A stretch of DNA of 64,000 bases. It comes from Paraburkholderia flagellata. GTDB lineage: Bacteria > Pseudomonadota > Gammaproteobacteria > Burkholderiales > Burkholderiaceae. The notes below the pieces were generated by a model. The model was given only the letters and a program-made list of their open reading frames with translations, did no database searches and was not told the DNA's origin. Position 1 is the first letter of the stretch. Every line of letters begins with the position of its first letter. The DNA is taken from assembly GCF_021390645.1 (NCBI RefSeq), contig NZ_JAJEJT010000004.1, positions 496,001 through 560,000 of the forward strand, written 5' to 3'. Below are positions 35,337 through 44,630 of this stretch, in pieces. The position numbers and the translations under genes were made by a program.

Positions 35337-36145
35337 AGCGCTATGTGCTGTTCGTCGTCGCGCTGTGCGTCACGGCGGTTTATCTGTTCCCGCTGTACTG
35401 GATGTACATCACTGCGTTCAAGAGTGCGAGCGAGATGTTCCAGTATCCGCCCACGTTCTGGCCGCAACATCTGCAATCGCATTTGTGGCAGGTGTTCAGC
35501 AGCAGCGGCATGGGCCGCTTCCTGTGGAACTCGTTCGTGACCGCATGCGGCACGGTGGCGGTGACCGTGTTCGTCGGAACCGGCGCCGCCTACGCGCTCG
35601 CGTTCGTGCAGAACCGCTGGACCAGTTTCGCGATTTTCGCGGTGCTGGTGCTCCAGGCGCTGCCTTCGAGCCTCATGGTCACGCCGATCTTCACGGCGTT
35701 CAAGAGTCTCGGCCTGCTCGATACGCCGCGTCTGGCCGTCGTGCTCGCGCAAATCACCAAGACGCTGCCGTTCTATATCGTGCTGTGCCGCCCGAGTTTC
35801 GTGCAGGTGCCACGTGAGTTGCGCGACGCGGCGCTCGTGGACGGCGCAACGCCGGCGCGCGCGTTCTTCGGCGTGATTTTGCCGCTTGCGGTCAACGGCA
35901 TTCTCGTCTCGGCGATCCTCGTGTTCCTGCAGTCGTTCGGCGAGTACGTGTACGCCCGCTCACTGATTCTCGACGACCAGTATCAGACCGCCACGGTGGG
36001 CCTTTCGGCATTCGTTGGCGCGACCAAGGTCGACTGGATCGGCATCATGACCTACTCGGCCATTTTCGTCACGCCCATCCTCGTGGCGTTCATGCTGCTG
36101 CAACGCAAGATCGTCGCCGGGCTCACGGCCGGCGCGCTCAAGTAA
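35333..36145 (+). CDS. Carbohydrate ABC transporter permease (MalG/UgpE-like)
   Basis: This is the second CUT1 channel subunit, 270 residues with six hydrophobic segments. FPLYWMYITAFKSASEM lies near the N-terminus and the EAA-type loop around LRDAALVDGATPARAFFGVILP near residue 162. The N-terminus begins directly in the first membrane helix (MKRYVLFVVALC), which is short for this family. The ATG at 35333 overlaps the stop of the small upstream frame, so it is probably translated by coupling. Confidence 0.9.
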   Translation: MKRYVLFVVALCVTAVYLFPLYWMYITAFKSASEMFQYPPTFWPQHLQSHLWQVFSSSGMGRFLWNSFVTACGTVAVTVFVGTGAAYALAFVQNRWTSFAIFAVLVLQALPSSLMVTPIFTAFKSLGLLDTPRLAVVLAQITKTLPFYIVLCRPSFVQVPRELRDAALVDGATPARAFFGVILPLAVNGILVSAILVFLQSFGEYVYARSLILDDQYQTATVGLSAFVGATKVDWIGIMTYSAIFVTPILVAFMLLQRKIVAGLTAGALK

Positions 36146-36163
36146 CGCCTACGGAGAATCGCT

Positions 36164-37243
36164 GTGGATCGCATACGGATCGAGCGCCTGAGCAAGAGCT
36201 ACGGAGCCGTGCAGGTTTTGAAGGACATCGATATCAGCGTGCCCGAAGGGTGTTTCGTCGCGCTGGTCGGGCCGTCGGGCTGCGGCAAGTCCACCTTGCT
36301 GCGTACCATTGCCGGACTGGAGCAGATTTCGGGCGGCACGCTGCGTATCGACGGCCAGGTGGTCAACGACGTGCCGCCGCGCAAGCGCGACGTGGCGATG
36401 GTGTTCCAGAGCTACGCGCTCTACCCGCACATGAACATCGAAAAGAACATGTCGTACTCGCTGCGGCTGCGTCGTGCTGCACCCAAGATCATTCGCGAAA
36501 GCATAGACGGCGTGGCGCGCACGCTGGGCCTCGACAATCTGCTCGCGCGCATGCCGCGTCAGCTTTCGGGCGGACAGCGCCAGCGCGTGGCGATGGGTCG
36601 CGCAATTGTACGGAATCCGAAGGTATTTTTGTTCGACGAACCGCTTTCGAATCTCGATGCGGCGCTGCGCGTACATATGCGCATGGAAATCCGCAAGCTG
36701 CATCAGCGTCTTGGCGCGACTTCGGTGTATGTCACGCACGACCAGATCGAGGCGATGACGATGGCCGATCACGTGGTCGTGATGCGCGCCGGCGAAGTCG
36801 AGCAGCAGGGCGCGCCGCTTACGCTGTATCACCGGCCTGATAACCGGTTTGTCGCGGGCTTCATCGGCTCGCCGTCGATGAACTTCATCGAAGCCGTGAT
36901 CGCACCGGACGGACGCAGCGCGCAGTTCGGCGGCACACAAGGCGCGAGCGTGCAGACACTCGACCTCGGGCGTTCGCTGCCAGCGGGCGCGGAAGTCTGG
37001 ATCGGGCTGCGTCCGGAGCATTTGCAGTTGCACCACGAAGCCCGCGGTCTGCGCGGCGTCATTGACACCGTGGAGACCACCGGCTCCATGAACTTCATCG
37101 CGGCGAAGCTCGATGGCGTCGCAGCGCCCGTGATGATCGCGCAAGCCGGCATGTGCGTCATGCGCAGCGGCGAAGCGCTCGGACTCGACATTGCGAGCGA
37201 GCACATCCACGTGTTCGACAGGAAGACCGAGCGGGCGCTATAG
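36164..37243 (+). CDS. ABC transporter ATP-binding protein (MalK/UgpC-like)
   Basis: This 359-residue ATPase energises the CUT1 importer. Walker A GPSGCGKST, the Q-loop MVFQSYALYPHM, signature LSGGQRQRVAMGRA and Walker B VFLFDEPLSNLDA are all intact. A C-terminal TOBE/MalK regulatory part follows (about 235-355, WIGLRPEHLQL). The start is a GTG at 36164 with GGAG nine bases upstream; there is no suitable ATG nearby. Such ATPases are often shared among importers, but here it is encoded within its own operon. Confidence 0.93.
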   Translation: MDRIRIERLSKSYGAVQVLKDIDISVPEGCFVALVGPSGCGKSTLLRTIAGLEQISGGTLRIDGQVVNDVPPRKRDVAMVFQSYALYPHMNIEKNMSYSLRLRRAAPKIIRESIDGVARTLGLDNLLARMPRQLSGGQRQRVAMGRAIVRNPKVFLFDEPLSNLDAALRVHMRMEIRKLHQRLGATSVYVTHDQIEAMTMADHVVVMRAGEVEQQGAPLTLYHRPDNRFVAGFIGSPSMNFIEAVIAPDGRSAQFGGTQGASVQTLDLGRSLPAGAEVWIGLRPEHLQLHHEARGLRGVIDTVETTGSMNFIAAKLDGVAAPVMIAQAGMCVMRSGEALGLDIASEHIHVFDRKTERAL

Positions 37244-37297
37244 CCAAACCGCAGGTGAATCTGGATTGGCTGTTCAATAAGCTATGAGTACATCTAA

Positions 37298-39628
37298 ATG
37301 AAAATCAGCGATGGCAACTGGTTGATCCGGGACGGCCTGAACGTCTCGTACTCGGCGTCGCCACATAGCGTGGAGATCGTCGGCGACGAACTTCTCGTGC
37401 ACGTGGCGCCGCGCGACGTTTCGAACCGCGAACGGCAACTCGACACAGGCCTCTTTACGTGGCACTTCTTTTCGCCGCGAAGCGGCGTGATCGGCGTGCG
37501 CGTCGAGCATTTCTCGGGCGTGGTCGATCGCGGACCGCATTTCACGCTTCAGCGCGAAATCACGGAAGTCGTTACGCGCAACACCGAAGATGAGGCGAGC
37601 CTGACGAGCGGTTCGCTGACCGTGCGCATCGTGAAGTCGGGCGACTGGTCGGTGGATTTTCTGCGCGACGGCGAGCGCATCACCGGCAGCGGCTTTCGCG
37701 CGAGCGGCCAGGTCCACGACGCGAACCAGCAGGGCGCCGCGTTCATGTTCGAGCGGCTCGATCTCGGCGTTGGCGAGAACGTCTATGGACTCGGCGAGCG
37801 CTTCACGGCGTTCGTGAAGAACGGTCAGGTGGTCGAAAGCTGGAACCGCGACGGCGGAACGGGCACCGAGCAGGCGTACAAGAACGTGCCGTTCTATTTG
37901 ACCAACCGCGGCTACGGCGTGCTGGTCAATCATCCGGAAAACGTTTCGTTCGAAGTGGCCAGCGAGAAAGTCGCGAAGGTGCAGTTCAGCGTGGCAGGCG
38001 AACGGCTCGAATACTACGTGATCGATGGCCCTACGCCCAAAGCGGTGCTGGAGCGCTTCACTCAACTCACCGGACGGCCCTCGCTGCCGCCCGCGTGGTC
38101 GTTCGGCCTGTGGCTCACCACGTCGTTCACGACGAACTACGACGAAGCCACGGTGAATCACTTCATCGACGGCATGGCGGAGCGCGGCATCCCGCTGCAC
38201 GTGTTCCATTTCGACTGTTTCTGGATGAAGGCCTTCCACTGGTGCGATTTCGAGTGGAACCGCGAGACCTTTCCGGATCCGCAGGGCATGCTTGAGCGGC
38301 TCAAGGCGCGCGGGCTGAAGATCTGCGTGTGGATCAATCCGTATATCGCGCAACCGTCGCCGCTCTTCGCCGAGGGCATGGCGAAAGGCTATCTGCTGCG
38401 CAAGCCCAACGGCGATGTGTGGCAGTGGGACCGCTGGCAGCCCGGCCAGGGCATCGTCGACTTCACGAATCCCGCTGCGGCGCAGTGGTATGCGGGACAT
38501 TTGCGGCGTTTGCTGGAAATGGGCGTGGATTGCTTCAAGACGGATTTCGGCGAGCGCATTCCCACCGACGTGGTTTATCACGACGGCTCCGATCCGCAGA
38601 AGATGCACAACTATTACAGCTACCTCTACAACAAGGTGGTGTTCGACGTGCTGCGCGATGTGCGCGGCGAGGGCGAGGCGGTGGTGTTCGCGCGCTCCGG
38701 CACCGTGGGCAGCCAGCAGTTGCCCGTGCATTGGGGCGGCGACTGCAGCGCGACCTACGAATCGATGGCCGAGACCTTGCGCGGCGGCCTCTCGCTGGGC
38801 TTGAGCGGCTTCGGCTTCTGGAGCCACGATATCGGCGGATTCGAGCACACCGCGCCCGCCGACGTCTACAAGCGCTGGTGTGCGTTCGGGCTGTTGTCGA
38901 GCCATAGCCGCCTGCACGGCAGCAAGTCGTATCGCGTTCCATGGCTGTTCGACGACGAAGCCGTGGACGTGGTGCGCCATTTCACGCAATGGAAGTCGCG
39001 CCTCATGCCGTATCTGTTCGACGCCGCGCAGCAGGCGGTCGATCACGGTACGCCGGTGCTGCGCGCCATGCTGCTGGAGTTTCCCGACGACCCGACCAGC
39101 GATCATCTGGATCGCCAGTATCTGCTCGGCGAATCGCTGCTGGTGGCGCCGGTGTTCAACGCCGCGGGCGACGTGGACTTCTGGCTTCCGGCGGGGCGCT
39201 GGACGCATCTGTTCACAGGCCGGCAAGTCGAGGGCGGCCGGTGGCTGCGCGAGCGGCACGGGTTTCTGAGCGTGCCGATCTACGTGCGGCCGAATACGCT
39301 GCTCGCGATCGGGACCGAGGACCAACGTCCCGACTACGACTACGCGTCGCGCAGCGAACTGCATCTGTTCGAGCTGGCCGACGGCGCAAGCGCGGCAGCG
39401 ACGCTGCGCGACGAGCGCGGCGCGAGCGTGACGCACGTGAGCGTGACCCGGCGCGGCGACGCGCTGAATGTGCGATACGACGGCGTGAAGCAGCCGTTGC
39501 CGCTGACACTGCGTCAATGGCCCGATCTGCGCGACGCTGGAGGATTCAAGACGCACGCCGGGGAATCAGGCGTGGTGGTGCAGTTGCCGGCAGGCGAGGG
39601 AGAAGTGGTTTTGCGCATCCAGGTATAG
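37298..39628 (+). CDS. yicI: Alpha-xylosidase, glycoside hydrolase family 31 (YicI-like)
   Basis: This 776-residue retaining alpha-xylosidase removes alpha-linked xylose from xyloglucan-derived oligosaccharides such as isoprimeverose. As I recall the E. coli YicI sequence, the similarity runs from the first residues ([10 protein letters not shown]) onward and numbering stays in register. The catalytic nucleophile is Asp416 in [10 protein letters not shown] and the acid/base Asp482 in [13 protein letters not shown]. The YicI-group [18 protein letters not shown] segment, which narrows the active site for xylose, is present. There is no signal peptide, so hydrolysis is cytoplasmic after import by the ABC system encoded upstream. 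Confidence 0.95.
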   Translation: MKISDGNWLIRDGLNVSYSASPHSVEIVGDELLVHVAPRDVSNRERQLDTGLFTWHFFSPRSGVIGVRVEHFSGVVDRGPHFTLQREITEVVTRNTEDEASLTSGSLTVRIVKSGDWSVDFLRDGERITGSGFRASGQVHDANQQGAAFMFERLDLGVGENVYGLGERFTAFVKNGQVVESWNRDGGTGTEQAYKNVPFYLTNRGYGVLVNHPENVSFEVASEKVAKVQFSVAGERLEYYVIDGPTPKAVLERFTQLTGRPSLPPAWSFGLWLTTSFTTNYDEATVNHFIDGMAERGIPLHVFHFDCFWMKAFHWCDFEWNRETFPDPQGMLERLKARGLKICVWINPYIAQPSPLFAEGMAKGYLLRKPNGDVWQWDRWQPGQGIVDFTNPAAAQWYAGHLRRLLEMGVDCFKTDFGERIPTDVVYHDGSDPQKMHNYYSYLYNKVVFDVLRDVRGEGEAVVFARSGTVGSQQLPVHWGGDCSATYESMAETLRGGLSLGLSGFGFWSHDIGGFEHTAPADVYKRWCAFGLLSSHSRLHGSKSYRVPWLFDDEAVDVVRHFTQWKSRLMPYLFDAAQQAVDHGTPVLRAMLLEFPDDPTSDHLDRQYLLGESLLVAPVFNAAGDVDFWLPAGRWTHLFTGRQVEGGRWLRERHGFLSVPIYVRPNTLLAIGTEDQRPDYDYASRSELHLFELADGASAAATLRDERGASVTHVSVTRRGDALNVRYDGVKQPLPLTLRQWPDLRDAGGFKTHAGESGVVVQLPAGEGEVVLRIQV

Positions 39629-39660
39629 GCCGAGGATCGCGAGCGCCAGAAATGCAACTA

Positions 39661-39692
39661 GCCCGCCATCGCAACACACTGCAATGGCGGGC
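39661..39692. terminator. Hairpin between convergent genes
   Basis: A 9-base stem GCCCGCCAT/ATGGCGGGC with a 14-base loop lies between yicI and the convergent DUF4148 gene. It lacks a T tract on the plus strand. It may serve both directions. Confidence 0.5.
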
Positions 39693-39742
39693 CAGGAGGC
39701 AACAGCAACAACTACAAAGCGTGGCTTATTCAGCCTGGCAAC

Positions 39743-40009
39743 TTACTGCGCTGCTTGACCTGCTTGCGACGAACCGTTGTTCACGCCGCCCACTGCGCTG
39801 TTCTGCGCAGCGACTCGAGCTTCAGCGGCTTGAACGTTCGCCGGATATTCATTGGGGTTCGAACGTGCCGGATTGAAGCCGGCCTTTTCGACCTGGACCA
39901 TGTCTGCACGGACTTGCGCGCGGGTCACGGGCTGGTTCGACTGGGCGAACACGGCAACGGGAGCGGCGAGGGCGGCAGCGATAACAACGGCTTGGACGAG
40001 CGATTTCAT
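39743..40009 (-). CDS. DUF4148 domain-containing exported protein
   Basis: This small exported protein of 88 residues has a signal peptide (about 1-22, ending VAVFAQ). A DUF4148 domain with TRAQVRADMVQVEKAGFNPAR and the NPNEYPANVQAAEARVAAQN segment follows. This family is abundant in Burkholderiales, typically in many paralogues, and its function is unknown. The ATG at 40007-40009 has AGGAGGTTA-like ribosome sequence upstream on the minus strand. It is monocistronic. An inverted motif TAGG-N7-CCTA lies about 90 bases upstream of the start (near 40095-40110). Confidence 0.88.
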   Translation of the reverse strand: MKSLVQAVVIAAALAAPVAVFAQSNQPVTRAQVRADMVQVEKAGFNPARSNPNEYPANVQAAEARVAAQNSAVGGVNNGSSQAGQAAQ

Positions 40010-40201
40010 GACATAACCTCCAGATTTACTTTCTTCTTTAGCTGCCTACAGGGGTTGTCTGCAGCGACGAAGTCAGTTTAGGAGGGTCAGGGACTAGGGT
40101 AAATACCTAAGAAACGAATTCACTGTTTCCGCCGGAAGAACAATCCGGGCATGGCCGTGGCGCCAGCGTTTTATTTCCGAACGTGGCGGGAGCGATTGGG
40201 G

Positions 40202-41278
40202 TCAGACCGTGCTGGGCATCACGCCGACCGTGTCGACGAACTCCGTCTTCCCCATGCCGCGCGACTTGGCCCGATACATGGCGCTGTCTACGGCGCGCAT
40301 CAAGGTTCGCGCGTCGAGTGAGCGGCTGCCGGAGCCTTCCGTGAGCAGGCACACACCAATGCTGCACGACACGGTCACCGGATAGCCGCCCACGGTGCGC
40401 ATGTTGGCGAGAATCGCGTGGATGCTGTTGGCGACCGTGAGCGCGTCGTTCTTGTCGTAGATGTGACGCGCCAGCACCACGAATTCGTCGCCGCCCAGGC
40501 GTGCGAGCGTGTCGCCGCGCCGCATGCGGCGCACCAGCGCCTCGGCGAAGCTGCGCAGCAGTTCGTCGCCCACCGCGTGCCCGAAGGAGTCGTTCACTTC
40601 CTTGAAGCCGTCGAGATCGACGAGCAGCATGGCGGTGCGTTCGACTTCGCCGACGCGCGTAAAGAGCGTGCGCCCAATGGCCTGCTCGAGCCGCACGCGG
40701 TTGTAAAGCCCAGTGAGCGGGTCGGTCGACGCCTGGCGTTCGAGTCGGTGGACGAGCACCGCCAGATAGACGGACGTCGCCACGATGCTGAGCGCGATGC
40801 CGAGCCCGGCCGTGATGTTGGCGTGCCACCACGGCTGCCAGTGCATCAAGCCCATGATGCCGACGAGCGCCACGACACAGGAAAGGCCCAGCATGCGCTG
40901 GCCATAGCGGCAGCCCGCGCCGACCAGAAACCAGAAGGCCACCCACAGAAGCGGCAGCGCAGCCGTGCCGCCCGCGGCCAGCGCGGCGGTCACGATTGCC
41001 TGATCGGCGAACGTGGAGAGCGTGAGGCGCGCGAGCGAGCGCGCTGGCGCGACGGTTACCGCCGCATACGTGAGCACGCCAAACGCCACATAAACGATGA
41101 CCGCAAGGAGCGTTGCGTAGACATGCGTCGAGCGATAGATCGAGCAGGCAACGAGGTAGGCGAGAAGCACGACGGAACCGAGCGTCATGCGCAGTAAGGC
41201 TTGTTCTTTTTCAGGGTCCTTCGGAAATGCGCGAAACAACGCTTTCCCGGGCCAGGAATGTGTTTCCGTTTCGCCCAT
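40202..41278 (-). CDS. Membrane-bound diguanylate cyclase (GGDEF)
   Basis: This 358-residue inner-membrane enzyme makes cyclic di-GMP. The N-terminal half (about 30-185) has about five or six hydrophobic helices forming a sensory membrane domain. The GGDEF domain covers about 195-355, with STDPLTGLYNR at its start and an intact [11 protein letters not shown]. An RRGD inhibitory I-site lies five residues before the GGDEF motif, so product inhibition is expected. The ATG at 41276-41278 (MGETETHSW) was chosen; longer starts are not supported. No EAL partner is adjacent. Confidence 0.9.
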   Translation of the reverse strand: MGETETHSWPGKALFRAFPKDPEKEQALLRMTLGSVVLLAYLVACSIYRSTHVYATLLAVIVYVAFGVLTYAAVTVAPARSLARLTLSTFADQAIVTAALAAGGTAALPLLWVAFWFLVGAGCRYGQRMLGLSCVVALVGIMGLMHWQPWWHANITAGLGIALSIVATSVYLAVLVHRLERQASTDPLTGLYNRVRLEQAIGRTLFTRVGEVERTAMLLVDLDGFKEVNDSFGHAVGDELLRSFAEALVRRMRRGDTLARLGGDEFVVLARHIYDKNDALTVANSIHAILANMRTVGGYPVTVSCSIGVCLLTEGSGSRSLDARTLMRAVDSAMYRAKSRGMGKTEFVDTVGVMPSTV

Positions 41279-41546
41279 GGCTGCCACCCCCGCTGTCGTT
41301 CTGTATTTTGTAGCCCGGTAGTGTACCCCACACATATTGCGTGTCGAGGCGCTAAAAAAACGAAATTGAAGCGCCGCTGGTGTCGATGCGCGTTGCATGT
41401 GCGATGAGCGCCCAGGCCGTGGCGTCGCACTGGACAACGCAATGCGACGCGACGCAATTTCGCGTCGAATGACCGATACTGTGGCGCGCATCGCGTGTAA
41501 TCCATCATTTCCGAATTGGCTCGGTCAACCCGGTAAAGGAGGCGTC

Positions 41547-42800
41547 ATGGGTAGGGAAGGTCTGGAAAAGCAGGGCATGTCGTATGAGCGGCTCGCGCGG
41601 ATCGAACGTTTTCTCGACGAGAACTACGTCGCCACCGGCACGCTCGCCGGCACCGTCACCCAGGTGTGGCGGCGTGGCGAACTCGCGCTGAACTCGGTGC
41701 TCGGTCTCGCGGACCGCGAACGGCAGACGCGAATGGCCGAGGACTCGATCTTCCGCATCTACTCGATGACCAAGCCCATTACGTCGGTGGCGATCATGAT
41801 GCTGGTCGAGGAATGCAAGATCGCGCTCGACGACCCGGTCAGCAAGTACATCCCGTCATGGGAAAAGCTTGGCGTGTATGCGGGCGGTTTCATGGAGAGC
41901 TTCCAGACGCGCGCGAGCGCGCGCCCGATGCGCGTGGTCGACCTGTTGCGGCATACCTCCGGCCTGACCTACGGGTTTCAGCAAAACACCAATGTCGATG
42001 CGGCGTATCGCAACCTGAAGGTGGGTGAGATTGCGACCGCGGGCACGCTCGACGAAATGATCGAGAAGCTGGCCACGCTGCCGCTGGAATTTTCGCCGGG
42101 CGAAGCGTGGAACTATTCGGTTTCCACGGACGTGCTCGGCTATCTCGTCGGCAAGGTCAGCGGCATGGCCTTCGAGGACTTTCTGAAAGCGCGGATCTTC
42201 GACCCGCTCGGCATGGTCGACACGGCCTTTTACGTGCCGCAGGAGAAGGTGTCCCGCTTCTGCGCCTGCTATGCCATCGGCGCGCTCGGCTCGAAGGTCG
42301 TCTCCGAAAAAGGACCGACGCTGCAGGACGATCCTCACACGAGCCCCTATCGCGAGCCGCCCTCGTTTGTTTCGGGCGGCGGCGGCCTGGTTTCCACCGC
42401 GGCGGACTACATGCGCTTCGCGCGCATGCTGCTGCGCGGCGGCGAACTGGACGGCGTGCGCTTGCTCGGGCCAAAGACCGTCGAGCTGATGACCGCCAAT
42501 CATCTGCCGGGTGGTGTCGACCTGCCGCGCCTCTCGCGCTCGATGTTCACCGAAGCGGCTTACGAAGGCGTGGGTTTCGGGCTCGGCTTCGCCACGACGA
42601 TTGCGCCTGCATCCACGCTGATTCCGGGCAGCGCGGGCGACTTCTTCTGGGGTGGCGCGGCTAGCACTTTCTTCTGGGTCGATCCGCGCGAGGACATGAT
42701 CGTGCTGTTTCTCACCCAGCTCCTGCCGTCGACGGCGTACCCGATTCGCCGGCAGTTGCGCACGCTCGTCTACAGCGCGATTACGGCGTGCGGAACCTGA
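41547..42800 (+). CDS. Serine hydrolase of the class C beta-lactamase/EstB family
   Basis: This 417-residue beta-lactamase-fold esterase or carboxypeptidase-like enzyme has no obvious signal peptide. The catalytic SxxK motif is SMTK (Ser73-Lys76) and the YxN-equivalent Tyr190 is in WNYSVSTDV. The third element is WGGAAST near residue 370 in place of KTG, as in EstB-type esterases rather than true beta-lactamases. The ATG at 41547 follows an ideal AAAGGAGG. It lies 13 bases upstream of an AraC regulator on the same strand, and the two probably share a transcript. Resistance activity should not be assumed. Confidence 0.88.
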   Translation: MGREGLEKQGMSYERLARIERFLDENYVATGTLAGTVTQVWRRGELALNSVLGLADRERQTRMAEDSIFRIYSMTKPITSVAIMMLVEECKIALDDPVSKYIPSWEKLGVYAGGFMESFQTRASARPMRVVDLLRHTSGLTYGFQQNTNVDAAYRNLKVGEIATAGTLDEMIEKLATLPLEFSPGEAWNYSVSTDVLGYLVGKVSGMAFEDFLKARIFDPLGMVDTAFYVPQEKVSRFCACYAIGALGSKVVSEKGPTLQDDPHTSPYREPPSFVSGGGGLVSTAADYMRFARMLLRGGELDGVRLLGPKTVELMTANHLPGGVDLPRLSRSMFTEAAYEGVGFGLGFATTIAPASTLIPGSAGDFFWGGAASTFFWVDPREDMIVLFLTQLLPSTAYPIRRQLRTLVYSAITACGT

Positions 42801-42813
42801 ACGTCAAGCCGCA

Positions 42814-43737
42814 ATGGACCCGCTTTCCGATGTGCTTTCCCTGCTGAAAGTCAAAAGCGTGCTTTCGGCGCGCTTTGAGGCTGCGGGTCCTTGGGCCCTG
42901 CGATTTCCCGCCTATCGTCATGTCAAATTCGGCGGCGTGATCAAGGGCGCTCGATGGGTATGGATTGAAGGCGCGAGCACGCCGGTGAAAATGGAGGAGG
43001 GAGACTTTTGTCTGCTCACCGACGGCTCGCCTTACTGTTTTGCGAGCGATCCGGGCGTGGCGCTGCAAGACGGAGAGCAGGTGTTTGCCAGCCACCTGGA
43101 TCCAGATGGAATTGTTCGCTATGGAAGTGGCGCCATGCGCACGATTAGCGTCGGAGGACTGTTCGAATTCGACGACGACATGAGCAGCTTGCTGCTCAAT
43201 TTCCTGCCTCCCCTCGTTCACGTTTGCGCGAATTCTCCGGGTGCCAGTTCGTTGAACGCGGCCCTCGAACTGATCAAGGCGGAGACGGCGTCTTTGAGGC
43301 CAGGAGCGGGGGCCATGGCGGCCGGCATTGCGAACATCGTGCTCGTGAATGTCCTGCGTGCTCATCTTGCCGCGAGCCCTCAGTCGGCCGGATGGCTAGG
43401 CGCGCTCTCGGAGCCAAAGATCGGCGCCGCGCTAAAGATGGTGCACGAAGACATCGCACGGCGCTGGAAGGTGGACGAGTTGGCTTCGGAGGTCGGCATG
43501 TCGCGCACGGCGTTCATCGAGCGCTTCAAGGAACGCGTGGGGCTGCCTCCACTGGAATATCTGATCCGCTGGCGCTTGACGATGGCGAGAGATGCCCTGA
43601 AGACAGGCAATGACAGTCTCTCGCGTATCGCCGCTGCCGTCGGCTACACGTCTGAAACCACGTTCAGCTCGGCTTTCAGGAAGATGTTTGGTCAGAGTCC
43701 CGGCCGGTATCGCTCGGCCGCGAGATCTTCCCGGTAA
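42814..43737 (+). CDS. AraC-family regulator with N-terminal cupin_6 domain
   Basis: This 307-residue transcription factor has an N-terminal cupin-like ligand domain (about 1-170; MEEGDFCLLTDGSPYCF). The C-terminal AraC domain covers about 200-302, with VDELASEVGMSRTAFIERFKE and IAAAVGYTSETTFSSAFRKMFG. This architecture is common next to oxidoreductase or esterase genes that it activates. It follows the EstB-like hydrolase gene by 13 bases, so that gene is the first candidate target. The effector is unknown. Confidence 0.88.
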   Translation: MDPLSDVLSLLKVKSVLSARFEAAGPWALRFPAYRHVKFGGVIKGARWVWIEGASTPVKMEEGDFCLLTDGSPYCFASDPGVALQDGEQVFASHLDPDGIVRYGSGAMRTISVGGLFEFDDDMSSLLLNFLPPLVHVCANSPGASSLNAALELIKAETASLRPGAGAMAAGIANIVLVNVLRAHLAASPQSAGWLGALSEPKIGAALKMVHEDIARRWKVDELASEVGMSRTAFIERFKERVGLPPLEYLIRWRLTMARDALKTGNDSLSRIAAAVGYTSETTFSSAFRKMFGQSPGRYRSAARSSR

Positions 43738-43832
43738 CTGGGAGATAGATTCCTGATATCGACGGATTCTCTCGTCATGCGTGAATGAGTAGCATCTGCT
43801 GCAGTGCAACTCAATTTCGATGAGAGAACGTC

Positions 43833-44630
43833 ATGACCCCCTTGAATCTGGCTTCGATTCGCAAAGACGCCTTTGCGATGCCTGTCCATAACCCCGCCTA
43901 TCCCCGGCCGCCGTACCGCTTCATCAACCGGGAATATTTCATCATCACCTACGAGACCGATTTCGATGCGCTGCGAGTCATCGTGCCGGAGCCGCTGCGT
44001 CCGGAAAACAATCTTGTGCACTACGAATTTATTCGTATGCCGGATTCGTCGGGCTTCGGCGACTACACGGAAACCGGCCAGGTCATCACGGTGCGCGACC
44101 AGGAAGGGCGCCTCGGCAACTATACGCATTCGATGTACCTCGACGACGAAGGCCCGATTGCCGGTGGCCGCGAACTCTGGGGCTTTCCGAAGAAGCTGGC
44201 GAAACCGACCTTGAGTATCGATGGCAACGACACGCTGCTCGGCACGCTCGACTACGGCACCCAGCGGGTCGCAACCGGCACGATGGGCTACAAGCATGTG
44301 CCGCTCGATATCGAGGCCGAACGCAAGAAGCTTGCAGAGACGCCGAATTATCTGTTGAAGGTGATCCCGCACGTCGACGGCTCGGCGCGCGTATGCGAGC
44401 TCGTGCGTTTCTATTTGCGCGACGTGAGCGTGCTCGGGGCGTGGACGGGGCCGGCTGCTCTTGAGTTTCATCCGCATGCGTTGGCGCCCGTGGCCGATTT
44501 GCCAGTGAAGCGGGTGGTGAGCGCGCGGCACCTGATTGCCAATCTCACGCTGGATATTGGCGAGGTTGCATTCGACTATCTCGCTGCGAGCGATGCCGCG
44601 GAACCTGCAACAAGGAGCCGTGATGCGTAG
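43833..44630 (+). CDS. adc: Acetoacetate decarboxylase
   Basis: This 265-residue decarboxylase converts acetoacetate to acetone and CO2 through a Schiff base. The active-site lysine pair lies in [12 protein letters not shown] (Lys120-Lys121), and the N-terminal [17 protein letters not shown] and [14 protein letters not shown] segments are family-specific. The length is normal. The ATG at 43833 follows GAGAGAACGTC. Its end overlaps the patatin gene by 8 bases, so the two are co-translated. The usual third partner in Burkholderia, 3-hydroxybutyrate dehydrogenase, is not next in this window. Confidence 0.9.
   Translation: MTPLNLASIRKDAFAMPVHNPAYPRPPYRFINREYFIITYETDFDALRVIVPEPLRPENNLVHYEFIRMPDSSGFGDYTETGQVITVRDQEGRLGNYTHSMYLDDEGPIAGGRELWGFPKKLAKPTLSIDGNDTLLGTLDYGTQRVATGTMGYKHVPLDIEAERKKLAETPNYLLKVIPHVDGSARVCELVRFYLRDVSVLGAWTGPAALEFHPHALAPVADLPVKRVVSARHLIANLTLDIGEVAFDYLAASDAAEPATRSRDA

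Noticed and set aside
37274..39556. A 760-codon open frame on the minus strand, antisense to the alpha-xylosidase gene
   Set aside because: It mirrors the strong GC3 bias of yicI, encodes an Arg/His/Ala-rich sequence without family features, and the plus-strand protein is a near-perfect YicI relative.
41547..42800. Calling the serine hydrolase a beta-lactamase resistance gene
   Set aside because: The third motif is WGG, not KTG, and there is no signal peptide; esterase-type EstB relatives fit better.
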